This document shows, one piece after another, positions 20,225 to 29,513 of a stretch of 64,000 bases of DNA (position 1 is the stretch's first letter; each line of letters opens with the position of its first letter). The notes under the pieces are model-generated. The model saw nothing but the letters and a program-made list of their open reading frames with translations, was not told where the DNA came from and made no database searches. Origin of the DNA: Pseudomonas japonica (GTDB taxonomy: Bacteria; Pseudomonadota; Gammaproteobacteria; Pseudomonadales; Pseudomonadaceae); contig NZ_FZOL01000019.1 of assembly GCF_900188455.1 (NCBI RefSeq), positions 1 through 64,000 on the forward strand. Reading direction: 5' to 3'. The translations under genes were made by a program, and so were the position numbers.

Positions 20225-20956
20225 TTACTCGGCAGCTGGCGCTTCTTCAGCGTAAACTTCGGTGCCGCCGGCTACGTTGTTGCGACCACGGATGACGGCG
20301 TCAGCCATCGAACCCATGTACAGCTGGATAGCGCGGATGGCGTCATCGTTACCTGGGATGACGTAGTCAACGCCTTCCGGGCTGCTGTTGGTATCGACAA
20401 CGCCGATGACCGGAATGCCCAGCTTGTTGGCTTCGGTGATGGCGATGCGCTCGTGCTCGACGTCGATCACGAACAGGGCATCAGGCAGGCCGCCCATGTC
20501 CTTGATACCACCCAGGCTGCGATCCAGTTTTTCCAGATCACGGGAGCGCATCAGGGCTTCTTTCTTGGTCAGCTTGGCGAAAGTACCGTCTTCAGCCTGG
20601 GTTTCCAGCTCGCGCAGACGCTTGATCGAAGCACGGATGGTCTTGTAGTTGGTCAGCATGCCGCCCAACCAGCGGTGGTCGACGTATGGCGAACCGCAAC
20701 GTGCTGCTTCTTCAGCAACGATCTTGCCAGCGGAACGCTTGGTGCCGACGAACAGGATCTTGTTCTTGCCCTGGGCCAGACGCTCTACGAAGGTCAGAGC
20801 CTCGTTGAACATTGGCAGGGTTTTTTCCAGGTTGATGATGTGAATCTTGTTGCGCGCGCCGAAAATGAACTTGCCCATTTTCGGGTTCCAGTAACGGGTC
20901 TGGTGGCCGAAGTGCACACCGGCCTTCAGCATATCGCGCATGTTGACTTGGGACAT
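20225..20956 (-). CDS. rpsB: 30S ribosomal protein S2
   Basis: S2 assembles late on the 30S subunit and recruits S1. The 243-residue protein begins MSQVNMRDMLKAGVHFGHQTRYWNP and contains FVGTKRSAG, DHRWLGGMLTN and the C-terminal IGVVDTNSSPEGVDYVIPGNDDA, all S2 signatures. It is the first gene of the minus-strand rpsB-tsf-pyrH-frr series. Upstream lies a leader of about 134 nt. In E. coli S2 represses its own operon through the leader. Confidence 0.98.
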   Translation of the reverse strand: MSQVNMRDMLKAGVHFGHQTRYWNPKMGKFIFGARNKIHIINLEKTLPMFNEALTFVERLAQGKNKILFVGTKRSAGKIVAEEAARCGSPYVDHRWLGGMLTNYKTIRASIKRLRELETQAEDGTFAKLTKKEALMRSRDLEKLDRSLGGIKDMGGLPDALFVIDVEHERIAITEANKLGIPVIGVVDTNSSPEGVDYVIPGNDDAIRAIQLYMGSMADAVIRGRNNVAGGTEVYAEEAPAAE

Positions 20957-21296
20957 GATAGTTCCTTGATAAGTCGGGTTGGGCCTCCACGCATCCCAAT
21001 GACCAACCCGCGATCCGTGGATCGGGGCACCCAGGTCACCGTGTCGATACGTGTGTGGGTTAGAGCTTTCGGGGCCATCCCCGGAAAGCGGCGCATTTTA
21101 TACCACACTCGAATGACGAACGAAACCCGAAATACCAATGCCCTTGCGGGCTTTTGCACCCCGGGCACAATCGCGCCAGAATGCCAGCATCCATGAAGGC
21201 AGCAGTCGCCGTGCGAGGCCCTGAACCGGCGCTCGCTCTGCTAGAATCGCGCCTTTCCCGTTCGCCCGCGCCCCGGGGCGCCGTAGAGAGCCTGCA
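20957..21296. promoter_or_regulatory. Divergent rpsB/map intergenic region with rpsB promoter
   Basis: This 340-base gap separates the divergent rpsB and map genes. On the minus strand an extended -10 element (TGG then TATAAA, 21097-21102) would start transcription near 21090 and leave a leader of about 134 nt before rpsB, the right size for S2 autoregulation. On the plus strand TAGAAT at 21242-21247 is a weak -10 candidate for map. I could not recognise convincing -35 boxes. No gene is visible in the region. Confidence 0.5.
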
Positions 21297-22079
21297 ATGA
21301 CCGTCACCATCAAAACCGCCGAAGACATCGAAAAGATGCGCGTCGCCGGCCGCCTTGCCGCCGAAGTCCTGGAAATGATCGAAGAGCACGTCAAGCCTGG
21401 CGTGACCACCGAAGAACTGGATCGCATCTGCCACGACTACATCGTCAACGTTCAGCAGGCCATCCCCGCCCCGCTCAACTACAAGGGTTTTCCCAAGTCG
21501 ATCTGCACTTCGATCAACCATGTGGTGTGCCACGGCATCCCCAATGAAAAGCCGCTCAAGGCCGGTGACACCCTGAACATCGACGTCACCGTGATCAAGG
21601 ACGGCTACCACGGCGACACCAGCCGCATGTTCCACGTCGGCGGCGTGCCGGTCTGGGCCGAGCGGCTGTCCCAGGTCACCCAGGAATGCCTGTACAAGGC
21701 CATCGAGCTGGTCCGGCCGGGCTGCCGTCTGGGCGACATCGGCGAAGTGATCCAGAAACACGCGGAAAAGAATGGTTTCTCGGTGGTTCGCGAATTCTGC
21801 GGCCACGGCATCGGCAAGGTGTTCCACGAAGAGCCGCAGATCCTCCACTACGGCCGCGCCGGCACCGGCATGGAACTGAAGGAAGGCATGACCTTCACCA
21901 TCGAACCGATGATCAACCAGGGCAAGGCCGACACCAAGGTGCTGGGCGACGGCTGGACCGCCATCACCAAGGACCGCAAGCTCTCGGCCCAGTGGGAACA
22001 CACCCTGGTGGTCACCGCGACCGGTTACGAAATCTTCACCCTGCGCAAAGACGACACCATCCCCCGTACTTCAGCCTGA
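21297..22079 (+). CDS. map: Type I methionine aminopeptidase
   Basis: MetAP removes the initiator methionine from nascent proteins. The 260-residue protein carries the five metal ligands in context: two Asp in NIDVTVIKDGYHGDTSRMF, His in FCGHGIGKVFHEEPQ, Glu in MTFTIEPMIN and Glu in SAQWEHTLVV. It is divergent from rpsB and 17 bases upstream of glnD, an order common in gamma-proteobacteria. It has no N-terminal zinc-finger extension. Confidence 0.98.
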   Translation: MTVTIKTAEDIEKMRVAGRLAAEVLEMIEEHVKPGVTTEELDRICHDYIVNVQQAIPAPLNYKGFPKSICTSINHVVCHGIPNEKPLKAGDTLNIDVTVIKDGYHGDTSRMFHVGGVPVWAERLSQVTQECLYKAIELVRPGCRLGDIGEVIQKHAEKNGFSVVREFCGHGIGKVFHEEPQILHYGRAGTGMELKEGMTFTIEPMINQGKADTKVLGDGWTAITKDRKLSAQWEHTLVVTATGYEIFTLRKDDTIPRTSA

Positions 22080-22096
22080 CCAGACAGGACGATTCG

Positions 22097-24799
22097 ATGC
22101 CCCAGGTGGATCCCGAGCTGTTCGATCGCGGCCAGTTCCAGGCGGAACTGGCCCTCAAGTCAAGCCCCATCGCGGCGTTCAAGAAGGCCATCCGCCGCGC
22201 CGGCGAGGTGCTTGACCAGCGTTTTCGCGAAGGCCGCGACATCCGCCGGCTGATCGAGGATCGCGCCTGGTTCGTCGACAATGTCCTGCAACAGGCCTGG
22301 AAGCAGTTCGACTGGAGCGAGGATGCCGACATCGCCCTGGTCGCGGTGGGCGGTTACGGCCGCGGCGAACTGCATCCTTACTCCGATATCGACCTGCTGA
22401 TCCTGCTGGACAGTGCCGATCATGAGGTTTTCCGCGATTCGATCGAGCGTTTTCTCACCCTGCTGTGGGACATCGGCCTGGAAGTAGGCCAGAGCGTGCG
22501 CTCGGTGGACGAATGCGCCGAACAGGCCCGCGCCGACCTGACGGTGATCACCAACCTGATGGAAAGCCGCACCGTCGCCGGCCCCGAACACCTGCGCCAG
22601 CGCATGCTGGACGTCACCAGCACCGCGCACATGTGGCCGAGCAAGGAGTTCTTCCTGGCCAAGCGCGCCGAGCAGAAGGCCCGCCACCACAAGTACAACG
22701 ACACCGAGTACAACCTCGAGCCCAACGTCAAGGGCTCCCCCGGCGGCCTGCGCGACATCCAGACGCTGCTCTGGGTGGCTCGTCGTCAGTACGGCACCCT
22801 GAACCTGCACGCCCTGGCCGGCGAAGGTTTCCTCATCGAAAGCGAGAACAAGCTGCTGGCCTCATCCCAGGAGTTCCTCTGGAAGGTGCGCTACGCCCTG
22901 CACATGCTCGCCGGACGCGCCGAGGACCGCCTGCTGTTCGACCACCAGCGCAGCATCGCCGCCCTGCTCGGTTTCACCGATGACAACCCCAAGCGCGCCA
23001 TCGAGCAGTTCATGCAGCAGTACTATCGGGTGGTGATGAGCATCGCCGAGCTCAGCGACCTGATCATCCAGCACTTCGAGGAAGTCATCCTCAGCGAGGA
23101 CAGCAGCAGCAATACCCAGCCGCTGAACGCGCGCTTCCAGCTCCACGACGGCTATATCGAGGCGGTGCGTCCGAACGTGTTCAAGCGCACGCCGTTCGCC
23201 ATGCTGGAAATCTTCGTGCTGATGGCCCAGCACCCGGAAATCAAGGGCGTGCGCGCCGACACCATTCGCCTGCTGCGCGAAAACCGCCACCTGATCGACG
23301 ACGACTTCCGCAACGACATCCGCAACACCAGCCTGTTCATCGAGCTGTTCAAGTGCGAGATCGGTATCCACCGCAACCTGCGGCGGATGAACCGCTACGG
23401 CATCCTTGGCCGCTACCTGCCGGAGTTCGGCCTGATCGTCGGGCAGATGCAGCACGACCTGTTCCACATCTATACGGTGGACGCGCACACCCTGAACCTG
23501 ATCAAGCACCTGCGCAAACTGCAGTACACGCCGGTGTCCGAGAAGTTCCCACTGGCCAGCAAGCTCATGGGCCGCCTGCCCAAACCCGAGCTCATCTACC
23601 TTGCCGGCCTCTATCACGACATCGGCAAGGGCCGTCACGGCGACCATTCCGAGATCGGCGCGGTGGACGCCGAGGCCTTCTGCGCTCGCCACCAGTTGCC
23701 GGCGTGGGACAGCCGCCTGATCGTCTGGCTGGTGCAGAACCACCTGGTGATGTCCACCACCGCGCAGCGCAAGGACCTCTCCGACCCACAGGTGATCCAC
23801 GACTTCGCCCAGATGGTCGGCGACCAGGTGCACCTGGACTACCTCTACGTGCTGACCGTGGCCGATATCAACGCCACCAACCCCAGCCTGTGGAACTCCT
23901 GGCGCGCCAGTCTGCTGCGCCAGCTCTACACCGAGACCAAGCGTGCGCTGCGCCGCGGTCTGGAAAACCCGCTGGACCGCGAAGAGCAGATCCGCCAGAC
24001 CCAGAGCGCCGCCCTGGACATCCTCGTCCGCGAAGGCAACGACCAGGACGACGTCGAGCAACTGTGGTCGCAACTGGGCGACGACTACTTCCTCCGGCAT
24101 ACCGCCGCGGACGTCGCCTGGCACTCCGACGCGATCCTCCAGCAGCCCGCCGGCAGCGGCCCGCTGGTGCTGATCAAGGAAACCACCCAGCGCGAGTTCG
24201 AGGGCGGCACGCAGATCTTCATCTACGCCCCGGACCAGCACGACTTCTTCGCCGTGACCGTGGCGGCCATGGACCAGCTCAACCTGAACATCCATGACGC
24301 GCGGATCATCACGTCGAGCAGCCAGTTCACCCTCGACACCTACATCGTGCTCGACAACGATGGCGGCTCGATCGGCGACAATCCGCAACGGGTCAAGCAG
24401 ATCCGCGACGGCCTGACCGACGCCCTGCGCAATCCGGACGACTACCCGAGCATCATCCACCGGCGGGTGCCGCGGCAATTGAAGCACTTCAACTTCGCAC
24501 CGCAGGTCACCATCCTCAACGACGCCCAGCGCCCGGTGACCATCCTCGAACTGATCGCCCCCGACCGCCCCGGGCTGCTGGCGCGGATCGGCAAGATCTT
24601 CCTGGACTTCGACCTGTCGTTGCAGAACGCCAAGATCGCCACCCTCGGCGAGCGCGTGGAAGACGTGTTCTTCATCACCGACGCCGACAACCAGCCCCTT
24701 TCCGACCCCCAACTGTGCAGCCGCCTGCAGGATGCGATCGTCGAACAGTTGCGGATCGACCAGGCCAGCGGAATCGAATCCTTTCGCCTGACCATTTAA
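22097..24799 (+). CDS. glnD: Bifunctional uridylyltransferase / uridylyl-removing enzyme GlnD
   Basis: GlnD senses glutamine and adds or removes UMP on PII proteins (GlnB/GlnK), setting glutamine synthetase activity and NtrC signalling. The ATG at 22097 gives 900 residues, the family length. The N-terminal nucleotidyltransferase motif GGYGRGELHPYSDIDLLIL is followed by the HD hydrolase domain (GLYHDIGKGRHGDHSEIGAV). Two C-terminal ACT domains (the last VTILELIAPDRPGLLARIGKI) bind glutamine. It lies between map and dapC. Confidence 0.98.
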   Translation: MPQVDPELFDRGQFQAELALKSSPIAAFKKAIRRAGEVLDQRFREGRDIRRLIEDRAWFVDNVLQQAWKQFDWSEDADIALVAVGGYGRGELHPYSDIDLLILLDSADHEVFRDSIERFLTLLWDIGLEVGQSVRSVDECAEQARADLTVITNLMESRTVAGPEHLRQRMLDVTSTAHMWPSKEFFLAKRAEQKARHHKYNDTEYNLEPNVKGSPGGLRDIQTLLWVARRQYGTLNLHALAGEGFLIESENKLLASSQEFLWKVRYALHMLAGRAEDRLLFDHQRSIAALLGFTDDNPKRAIEQFMQQYYRVVMSIAELSDLIIQHFEEVILSEDSSSNTQPLNARFQLHDGYIEAVRPNVFKRTPFAMLEIFVLMAQHPEIKGVRADTIRLLRENRHLIDDDFRNDIRNTSLFIELFKCEIGIHRNLRRMNRYGILGRYLPEFGLIVGQMQHDLFHIYTVDAHTLNLIKHLRKLQYTPVSEKFPLASKLMGRLPKPELIYLAGLYHDIGKGRHGDHSEIGAVDAEAFCARHQLPAWDSRLIVWLVQNHLVMSTTAQRKDLSDPQVIHDFAQMVGDQVHLDYLYVLTVADINATNPSLWNSWRASLLRQLYTETKRALRRGLENPLDREEQIRQTQSAALDILVREGNDQDDVEQLWSQLGDDYFLRHTAADVAWHSDAILQQPAGSGPLVLIKETTQREFEGGTQIFIYAPDQHDFFAVTVAAMDQLNLNIHDARIITSSSQFTLDTYIVLDNDGGSIGDNPQRVKQIRDGLTDALRNPDDYPSIIHRRVPRQLKHFNFAPQVTILNDAQRPVTILELIAPDRPGLLARIGKIFLDFDLSLQNAKIATLGERVEDVFFITDADNQPLSDPQLCSRLQDAIVEQLRIDQASGIESFRLTI

Positions 24800-24822
24800 T
24801 GCCTTGACGAGACCACGCGCCG

Positions 24823-26019
24823 ATGAACAACGCTTTGAACCAGCTTCAGCCCTACCCGTTCGAGAAACTCCGCGCCCTGCTGGGCGGCGTCACGCCGGCG
24901 GCGGACAAGCGTGCCATCGCGCTGTCGATCGGTGAGCCGAAGCACACCTCGCCGGCTTTCGTGGCCAAGGCCCTGGCCGACAATCTCGACCAGATGGCGG
25001 TGTACCCGACCACCCTCGGCCTGCCTGCCCTGCGCCAATCCATTGCCAGCTGGTGCGAGCGGCGTTTCGGCGTACCCGCCGGCTGGCTCGATGCCGCGCG
25101 TCATGTGCTGCCGGTCAATGGCACCCGCGAGGCGCTGTTCTCCTTCACCCAGGCGATGGTCAATCGCAGCGACGACGGCCTGATCGTCAGCCCGAACCCG
25201 TTCTATCAGATCTACGAAGGCGCGGCCCTGCTGGCCGGGGCCAAGCCGCACTACCTGGCGTGCCTGGACAGCAACGGCTTCAACCCGGACTTCGACGCAG
25301 TGCCGGCGGACGTCTGGCAGCGCTGCCAGATCCTTTTCCTGTGCTCCCCGGGCAACCCCACCGGTGCGCTGGTGCCACTGGAAACCCTGAAGAAACTGAT
25401 CGCCCTGGCCGACCAGTACGACTTCGTCATCGCCGCCGACGAGTGCTACAGCGAGCTGTACTTCGACGAGCAGAGCCCGCCGCCGGGCCTGCTGAGCGCC
25501 TGCGCCGAGCTGGGCCGCAGCGACTTCAAGCGCTGCGTGGTGTTCCACAGCCTGTCCAAGCGCTCCAACCTGCCGGGCCTGCGCTCCGGCTTCGTTGCCG
25601 GCGACGCCGAGATCCTCAAGGCTTTCCTGCTCTACCGCACCTACCACGGCTGCGCCATGCCGGTGCAGACCCAACTGGCCAGCATCGCCGCCTGGAACGA
25701 CGAAGCCCATGTGCGCGACAACCGCGACCTGTACCGCGAGAAATTCGACGCCGTGCTGGACATCCTCGCCCCGGTGCTGGACGTGGGCAAACCGGACGGC
25801 GGCTTCTACCTGTGGGCCAAGGTGCCGGGCAATGACGACGCCGCGTTCTGCCGCGACCTGTTCGAGCAACAGCATGTGACCGTGGTGCCGGGTTCGTACC
25901 TGTCCCGCGAAGTCGATGGCGTCAATCCGGGCGCCGGCCGCGTGCGCATGGCACTCGTCGCGCCGCTGGCGGAGTGCGTCGAGGCGGCGAAGCGGATCCG
26001 GACATTCGTCGAAGGCTGA
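24823..26019 (+). CDS. dapC: Succinyldiaminopimelate transaminase
   Basis: DapC is a PLP-dependent class I aminotransferase that makes N-succinyl-LL-2,6-diaminopimelate from its keto form in the lysine/meso-DAP pathway. The 398-residue protein shows the fold-type I features YPTTLGLPALRQSIA, FLCSPGNPTGALV, the Asp/Tyr of AADECYSELYF, and the PLP lysine in HSLSKRSNLPGLRSGF. dapD and dapE occur further right in the window, so three lysine-pathway genes are close. It is 23 bases downstream of glnD. Confidence 0.93.
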   Translation: MNNALNQLQPYPFEKLRALLGGVTPAADKRAIALSIGEPKHTSPAFVAKALADNLDQMAVYPTTLGLPALRQSIASWCERRFGVPAGWLDAARHVLPVNGTREALFSFTQAMVNRSDDGLIVSPNPFYQIYEGAALLAGAKPHYLACLDSNGFNPDFDAVPADVWQRCQILFLCSPGNPTGALVPLETLKKLIALADQYDFVIAADECYSELYFDEQSPPPGLLSACAELGRSDFKRCVVFHSLSKRSNLPGLRSGFVAGDAEILKAFLLYRTYHGCAMPVQTQLASIAAWNDEAHVRDNRDLYREKFDAVLDILAPVLDVGKPDGGFYLWAKVPGNDDAAFCRDLFEQQHVTVVPGSYLSREVDGVNPGAGRVRMALVAPLAECVEAAKRIRTFVEG

Positions 26020-26100
26020 TCCGCTCATCCGGTTGTCGTGCCCGGCCGTGGCGCGACAACACCTGCCTTCCTGCCCCGCCGTAGCCCTGATCCCGTCGTC

Positions 26101-26128
26101 GCGCAACTGATATTTCTGTCAGTTGCGC
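26101..26128 (+). terminator. Perfect dyad between dapC and the EF-hand gene
   Basis: GCGCAACTGA (26101-26110) and TCAGTTGCGC (26119-26128) form a perfect 10-bp stem with an 8-base loop. There is no clear T-run after it. It may end dapC transcripts, or serve as an operator or leader element for the next gene, whose start is 73 bases downstream. A second weaker dyad (TTGTCG/CGACAA) lies near 26033-26060. Confidence 0.45.
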
Positions 26129-26201
26129 CCGATCGCCCCTCGCCGAACACTACCTTCGCGACAGCCTTGCCGAGGCTGGCAAACCCTTCGAAGGTGGCAA
26201 C

Positions 26202-26855
26202 ATGGAAGCAACACTCCAGGCGGTCATGGCAATCATGGGCACGGACTCCAAGACTCCCCTCCTGAGCGGCGTCGACAAGATCAGCACCTACCTGCTCGGC
26301 GAAACGCTGATTTCAAAGGGCTACAGCAAGGACTCGGTGCACAGGCTGCTGCATCTGATGGACAAGAGCAGTAACAGCTTCATCGAACGCTCCGAGCTAC
26401 CCGATCTGATCCTCATCCAGAAGAAACTGGACAACTGGGATACCGACAGGAACGGCAAGGTCACCTGTGCCGAGTTCATCGCCGCGCTGAGCAAGGACAT
26501 GCAACTGACGGCCTCGCAACGCAAGATGTACGAACTGGCGTTCAAGGAGCTCGATGCCGACAACGATGGCCAGCTGTCTCATATCGAAGCCTTCGATGGC
26601 CTGGAGGTGGGCCGGGCCGGCTCGAAGACCCTGAGCGACGAGCAGTTGCAACGGATCCTCGGCGAACTGGGGCGGAAGGACCTGAACAACGACGGCAAGG
26701 TCAGCGTCAAAGAGTTCAGCGAGGTCATCGGCCCCTACCTGCCCAAGGAGGATCTGCAGGCCTTGCTCAAGAAGATCAACCTCAACAACGATGCCGAGAT
26801 CACCTTCGTCGAGTACCTCAAGGACTACTACCTGGACTGGATCTCCGGCAACTGA
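26202..26855 (+). CDS. Cytoplasmic protein with five EF-hand loops
   Basis: The 217-residue product is built almost entirely of EF-hands. Three loops are canonical: residues 80-91 (DTDRNGKVTCAE), 118-129 (DADNDGQLSHIE) and 160-171 (DLNNDGKVSVKE). Two are degenerate: 54-65 (DKSSNSFIERSE, Ser for Gly at position 6) and 193-204 (NLNNDAEITFVE, Asn at position 1). No signal peptide or membrane segment is visible, so it is probably a soluble cytoplasmic calcium binder of calmodulin/calerythrin type. The start has a good ribosome site (GAAGGTGG, 5 bases before ATG). It is convergent with the antiporter gene, 23 bases apart. Its partner and role are unknown. Confidence 0.85.
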   Translation: MEATLQAVMAIMGTDSKTPLLSGVDKISTYLLGETLISKGYSKDSVHRLLHLMDKSSNSFIERSELPDLILIQKKLDNWDTDRNGKVTCAEFIAALSKDMQLTASQRKMYELAFKELDADNDGQLSHIEAFDGLEVGRAGSKTLSDEQLQRILGELGRKDLNNDGKVSVKEFSEVIGPYLPKEDLQALLKKINLNNDAEITFVEYLKDYYLDWISGN

Positions 26856-26878
26856 CGCGGTCGCCGACCATGGCCGCG

Positions 26879-28525
26879 TTACTTCACCTGCCCCAGATTG
26901 GCCTCGCTCAGGTCCAGCTCGCCCAGCACCTTGCGCACCACGTCGTCACCGACTTCGTGGTGCCGATGCAACCGGTACAGCTCCAGGCGCTGCGCCCGCA
27001 ACGCGCGCAGGCGCAAGCGGCGCTCCAGTTGGTCCATCTGCTCGGCCAGGGCGCGGGCCTCGGCGCTGTCGTTGTAGGCGTCGAGTTGCTGACGGTATTC
27101 GGCCATCAGTCGCGCCTTGAGCTCGGCGGCCAGGGCCGCCTGGGACGCATCCTGCGCGGCGCCCGGCTCGGCGGTTTCCTCCGCCTCAAGGGCATGGATC
27201 GCCGCCTCGGCGGTGCGCCGCCAAGCGTCGTCGGCCTCCTGTTGCAAGGCATCATCGGGACTCTTCTGCACCCCGCGCAGCAACAGCGGCAAGGCGACGC
27301 ACGCAGCCACCAGCGACAACAGGATCACTCCGGCGGCAATGAAGATCAGCAGGTCACGCTCGGGAAACGCCGTGCCCGCGCCCATCAGCAAGGGCACCGA
27401 CATCACGCCGGCGAGGGTCACCGCACCGCGCACGCCGCCCAGGGTCAGCAGCCAGCAGGAGCGCGCATTGGGCAGCAGCACCAGGTCGCGCTTGCCACGC
27501 CAGCGCCGGATCGTGCCGATCAGGCGCCAGATGCTCTGCACCCAGACGTAGCGCAGCAACACCAGCACGACGAAGATCGCCACCACGTCCAGGCAGCGCC
27601 AGGCCAGGGTCGGCCACAGCGAGGCCTCGTGACTGGTCACGGCCTTGATGATGTCGGGCAGTTGCAGGCCCAGCAGCAGGAAGATCAGGCCGTTGAAGGC
27701 GAACTCCAGCAACGACCACACGCTGCGGTTGAGCAGCCGGGTGCTGGTCTGCCGTGGCAGCAGGTCGAGCCAGCTCTGCATCATCCCCGCCGCCACCGCC
27801 GAGAGAATGCCGGAAGCCCCCAACCGTTCGGCCAGCACGTAGGCGGCGAACGGCAGCAACAGCATGAACACCACATGGGTCGCCGGGTCGTCCCAGCCAC
27901 GGGCGATCATCCAGGCACGCAGGCGCCCCACCAGCCAGCTCAGGGCGACGCCGATCGCCAGGCCGCCCAGCGCCACCAGGACGAAGGTCAGGCTGGCCTC
28001 GGTCAGGGAAAACACCCCGGTGATGGCCGCGGCCAGGGCGAACTTGAAGGTCACCAGGCCGGACGCGTCGTTCATCAAGGCCTCGCCCTGGAGCATGTGC
28101 ATCAGCGGTGTCGGCAGGCGGTCCTGGGTGATGGCGGAAACCGCCACGGCGTCGGTGGGCGACAGCACCGCGGCGAGGGCGAAGGCCACCGGCAGCGGAA
28201 TGCTCGGGATGATCCAGTGGATGAAGTAGCCGGCGCCGACCACGGTGAACAGCACAAGGCCCACGGCAAGTGTCAGGATCGGCCCGCGCAGGCGCCAGAA
28301 TTCGCGTTTGGGCATGCGCCAGCCATCGGAAAACAGCAGCGGCGGGAGAAACAGAAAGAGGAACAGCTCCGGGTCGAGCGCCACATGCAGGCCGAGGGTC
28401 GGCCAGGCCAGCAGCGCGCCAGCCGCGATCTGCACCAGCGGCAAGGGCAGCGGCACCATGCGCCCGACCAGTTTGGAGACACTGACCAGCATCAGCAGAA
28501 TGAGGACGGTGTAGGCTGACTGCAT
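26879..28525 (-). CDS. CPA1-family Na+/H+ antiporter
   Basis: This is an inner-membrane cation/proton antiporter. The 548-residue protein has about 12 hydrophobic segments in the first 400 residues. It carries the CPA1 motifs AAVLSPTDAVAVSAI and GEALMNDASGLV, whose acidic residues bind the cation, and a hydrophilic C-terminal tail of about 150 residues rich in Arg/Leu/Glu. The start at 28525 (MQSAYTVLILLML) was chosen because an in-frame upstream extension to 28654 is hydrophilic and has no family match. It is similar to the NhaP/YjcE group. The ion it carries cannot be told from sequence. Confidence 0.9.
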   Translation of the reverse strand: MQSAYTVLILLMLVSVSKLVGRMVPLPLPLVQIAAGALLAWPTLGLHVALDPELFLFLFLPPLLFSDGWRMPKREFWRLRGPILTLAVGLVLFTVVGAGYFIHWIIPSIPLPVAFALAAVLSPTDAVAVSAITQDRLPTPLMHMLQGEALMNDASGLVTFKFALAAAITGVFSLTEASLTFVLVALGGLAIGVALSWLVGRLRAWMIARGWDDPATHVVFMLLLPFAAYVLAERLGASGILSAVAAGMMQSWLDLLPRQTSTRLLNRSVWSLLEFAFNGLIFLLLGLQLPDIIKAVTSHEASLWPTLAWRCLDVVAIFVVLVLLRYVWVQSIWRLIGTIRRWRGKRDLVLLPNARSCWLLTLGGVRGAVTLAGVMSVPLLMGAGTAFPERDLLIFIAAGVILLSLVAACVALPLLLRGVQKSPDDALQQEADDAWRRTAEAAIHALEAEETAEPGAAQDASQAALAAELKARLMAEYRQQLDAYNDSAEARALAEQMDQLERRLRLRALRAQRLELYRLHRHHEVGDDVVRKVLGELDLSEANLGQVK

Positions 28526-28803
28526 ACGGCGTGTTTTCCTGTTCGAATCGAAAGCGTTCCCGGCACGCTGGACAGCAGCGCAACCTTGGACACATATAGT
28601 AACGAGCTGCACCCGTTGCGGGCCGCTGCACAAAAGTCGCAGGTCGCGGAGCAATATGTAACACCATGCTACACATCAGGATGCTGATTGGGCCTGCCTT
28701 GCAGCCCTTCGCGAGTACGCTCGCTCCTATGGGGCGTGGGTACAAACACCCGGCATAACAATCTGAGCAAACGCAATTACCGTGAAACCAGGGAGGTCTT
28801 CCA
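28526..28803. other. Divergent antiporter/pncA intergenic region with REP-like sequence
   Basis: In this 278-base gap the segment around 28701-28730 (GCAGCCCTTCGCGAG...CTCGCTCCTAT) matches the REP-type palindromes seen elsewhere in the window, with GCGAG (28711-28715) pairing with CTCGC (28720-28724). A purine-rich ribosome site (CAGGGAGG) precedes pncA. I cannot assign promoters with confidence and see no gene. Confidence 0.5.
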
Positions 28804-29454
28804 ATGAGCACCGCACCGAACAACGATAGCCCCGATCGCGCCCTGCTCGTGATCGATATCCAGAACGACTTCACCCCCGGCGGTGCCCTGGAAGTGCCCC
28901 GCGGCGACGAAATCGTGCCGCTGGTCAACCAGATCGCCTCGGGCTTTCGCACTGTCGTCCAGGCTCAGGACTGGCACCCCGCCGGGCATATTTCCTTCGC
29001 TTCCAGCCACCCAGGCAAGGAACCTTACGACGTCATCGAATTGCCCTACGGTCCGCAGGTACTGTGGCCGGATCACTGCATCCAGGGCAGTCACGGCGCG
29101 CAGTTCCACCCCGGACTCGACATCCCGCACACCCAACTGATCGTGCGCAAGGGCGGCAACCCGGCGGTGGACAGCTATTCGGCCTTCTACGAAGCCGACC
29201 AGCAGACCACCACCGGACTGGCGGGCTATCTGCGGGAAAAGGCCATCACCACGGTCTACGTGGTGGGCCTGGCCCTGGACTTCTGCGTGGCCTGGACCGC
29301 CCTCCATGCATGCCAGGAAGGCTTCGTCACCTACGTGGTGCTGGATGCCTGCCGGGCCATCGACAACGACGGCTCGCTGGAGCGGGCCATGGCCGACATG
29401 AGCGCTGCCGGGGTGATTTTCATCGAATCGCGGCAGTTGCTCGCCCGCGCCTGA
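28804..29454 (+). CDS. pncA: Nicotinamidase / pyrazinamidase
   Basis: PncA hydrolyses nicotinamide to nicotinate in NAD salvage. The 216-residue protein has the cysteine-hydrolase triad D18 (VIDIQNDF), K116 (IVRKGGNP) and C161 (ALDFCVAW). Metal ligands lie in QDWHPAGH (D56, H58) with a further His in WPDHC (H91), and the cis-peptide region is normal. Length and motifs match E. coli PncA. The gene stands alone on the plus strand and is convergent with the lysozyme-like gene. Confidence 0.95.
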   Translation: MSTAPNNDSPDRALLVIDIQNDFTPGGALEVPRGDEIVPLVNQIASGFRTVVQAQDWHPAGHISFASSHPGKEPYDVIELPYGPQVLWPDHCIQGSHGAQFHPGLDIPHTQLIVRKGGNPAVDSYSAFYEADQQTTTGLAGYLREKAITTVYVVGLALDFCVAWTALHACQEGFVTYVVLDACRAIDNDGSLERAMADMSAAGVIFIESRQLLARA

Positions 29455-29466
29455 AGCGCGCCCGTA

Positions 29467-29498
29467 GCAAGCCCGCTCCACGAGTGTCGCGGGCTTGC
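29467..29498. repeat. REP-type palindrome / bidirectional terminator
   Basis: GCAAGCCCGC (29467-29476) and GCGGGCTTGC (29489-29498) form a perfect 10-bp stem with a 12-base loop. It lies in the 59-base gap between the convergent ends of pncA and the lysozyme-like gene, so it can end transcripts from both sides. The arms match the common Pseudomonas REP core. Confidence 0.7.
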
Positions 29499-29513
29499 GA
29501 CATGCGCTGAAGA

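Noticed and set aside
22862..24712. Minus-strand open frame of 616 codons opposite glnD
   Set aside because: Antisense to GlnD, whose three domains are all present on the plus strand.
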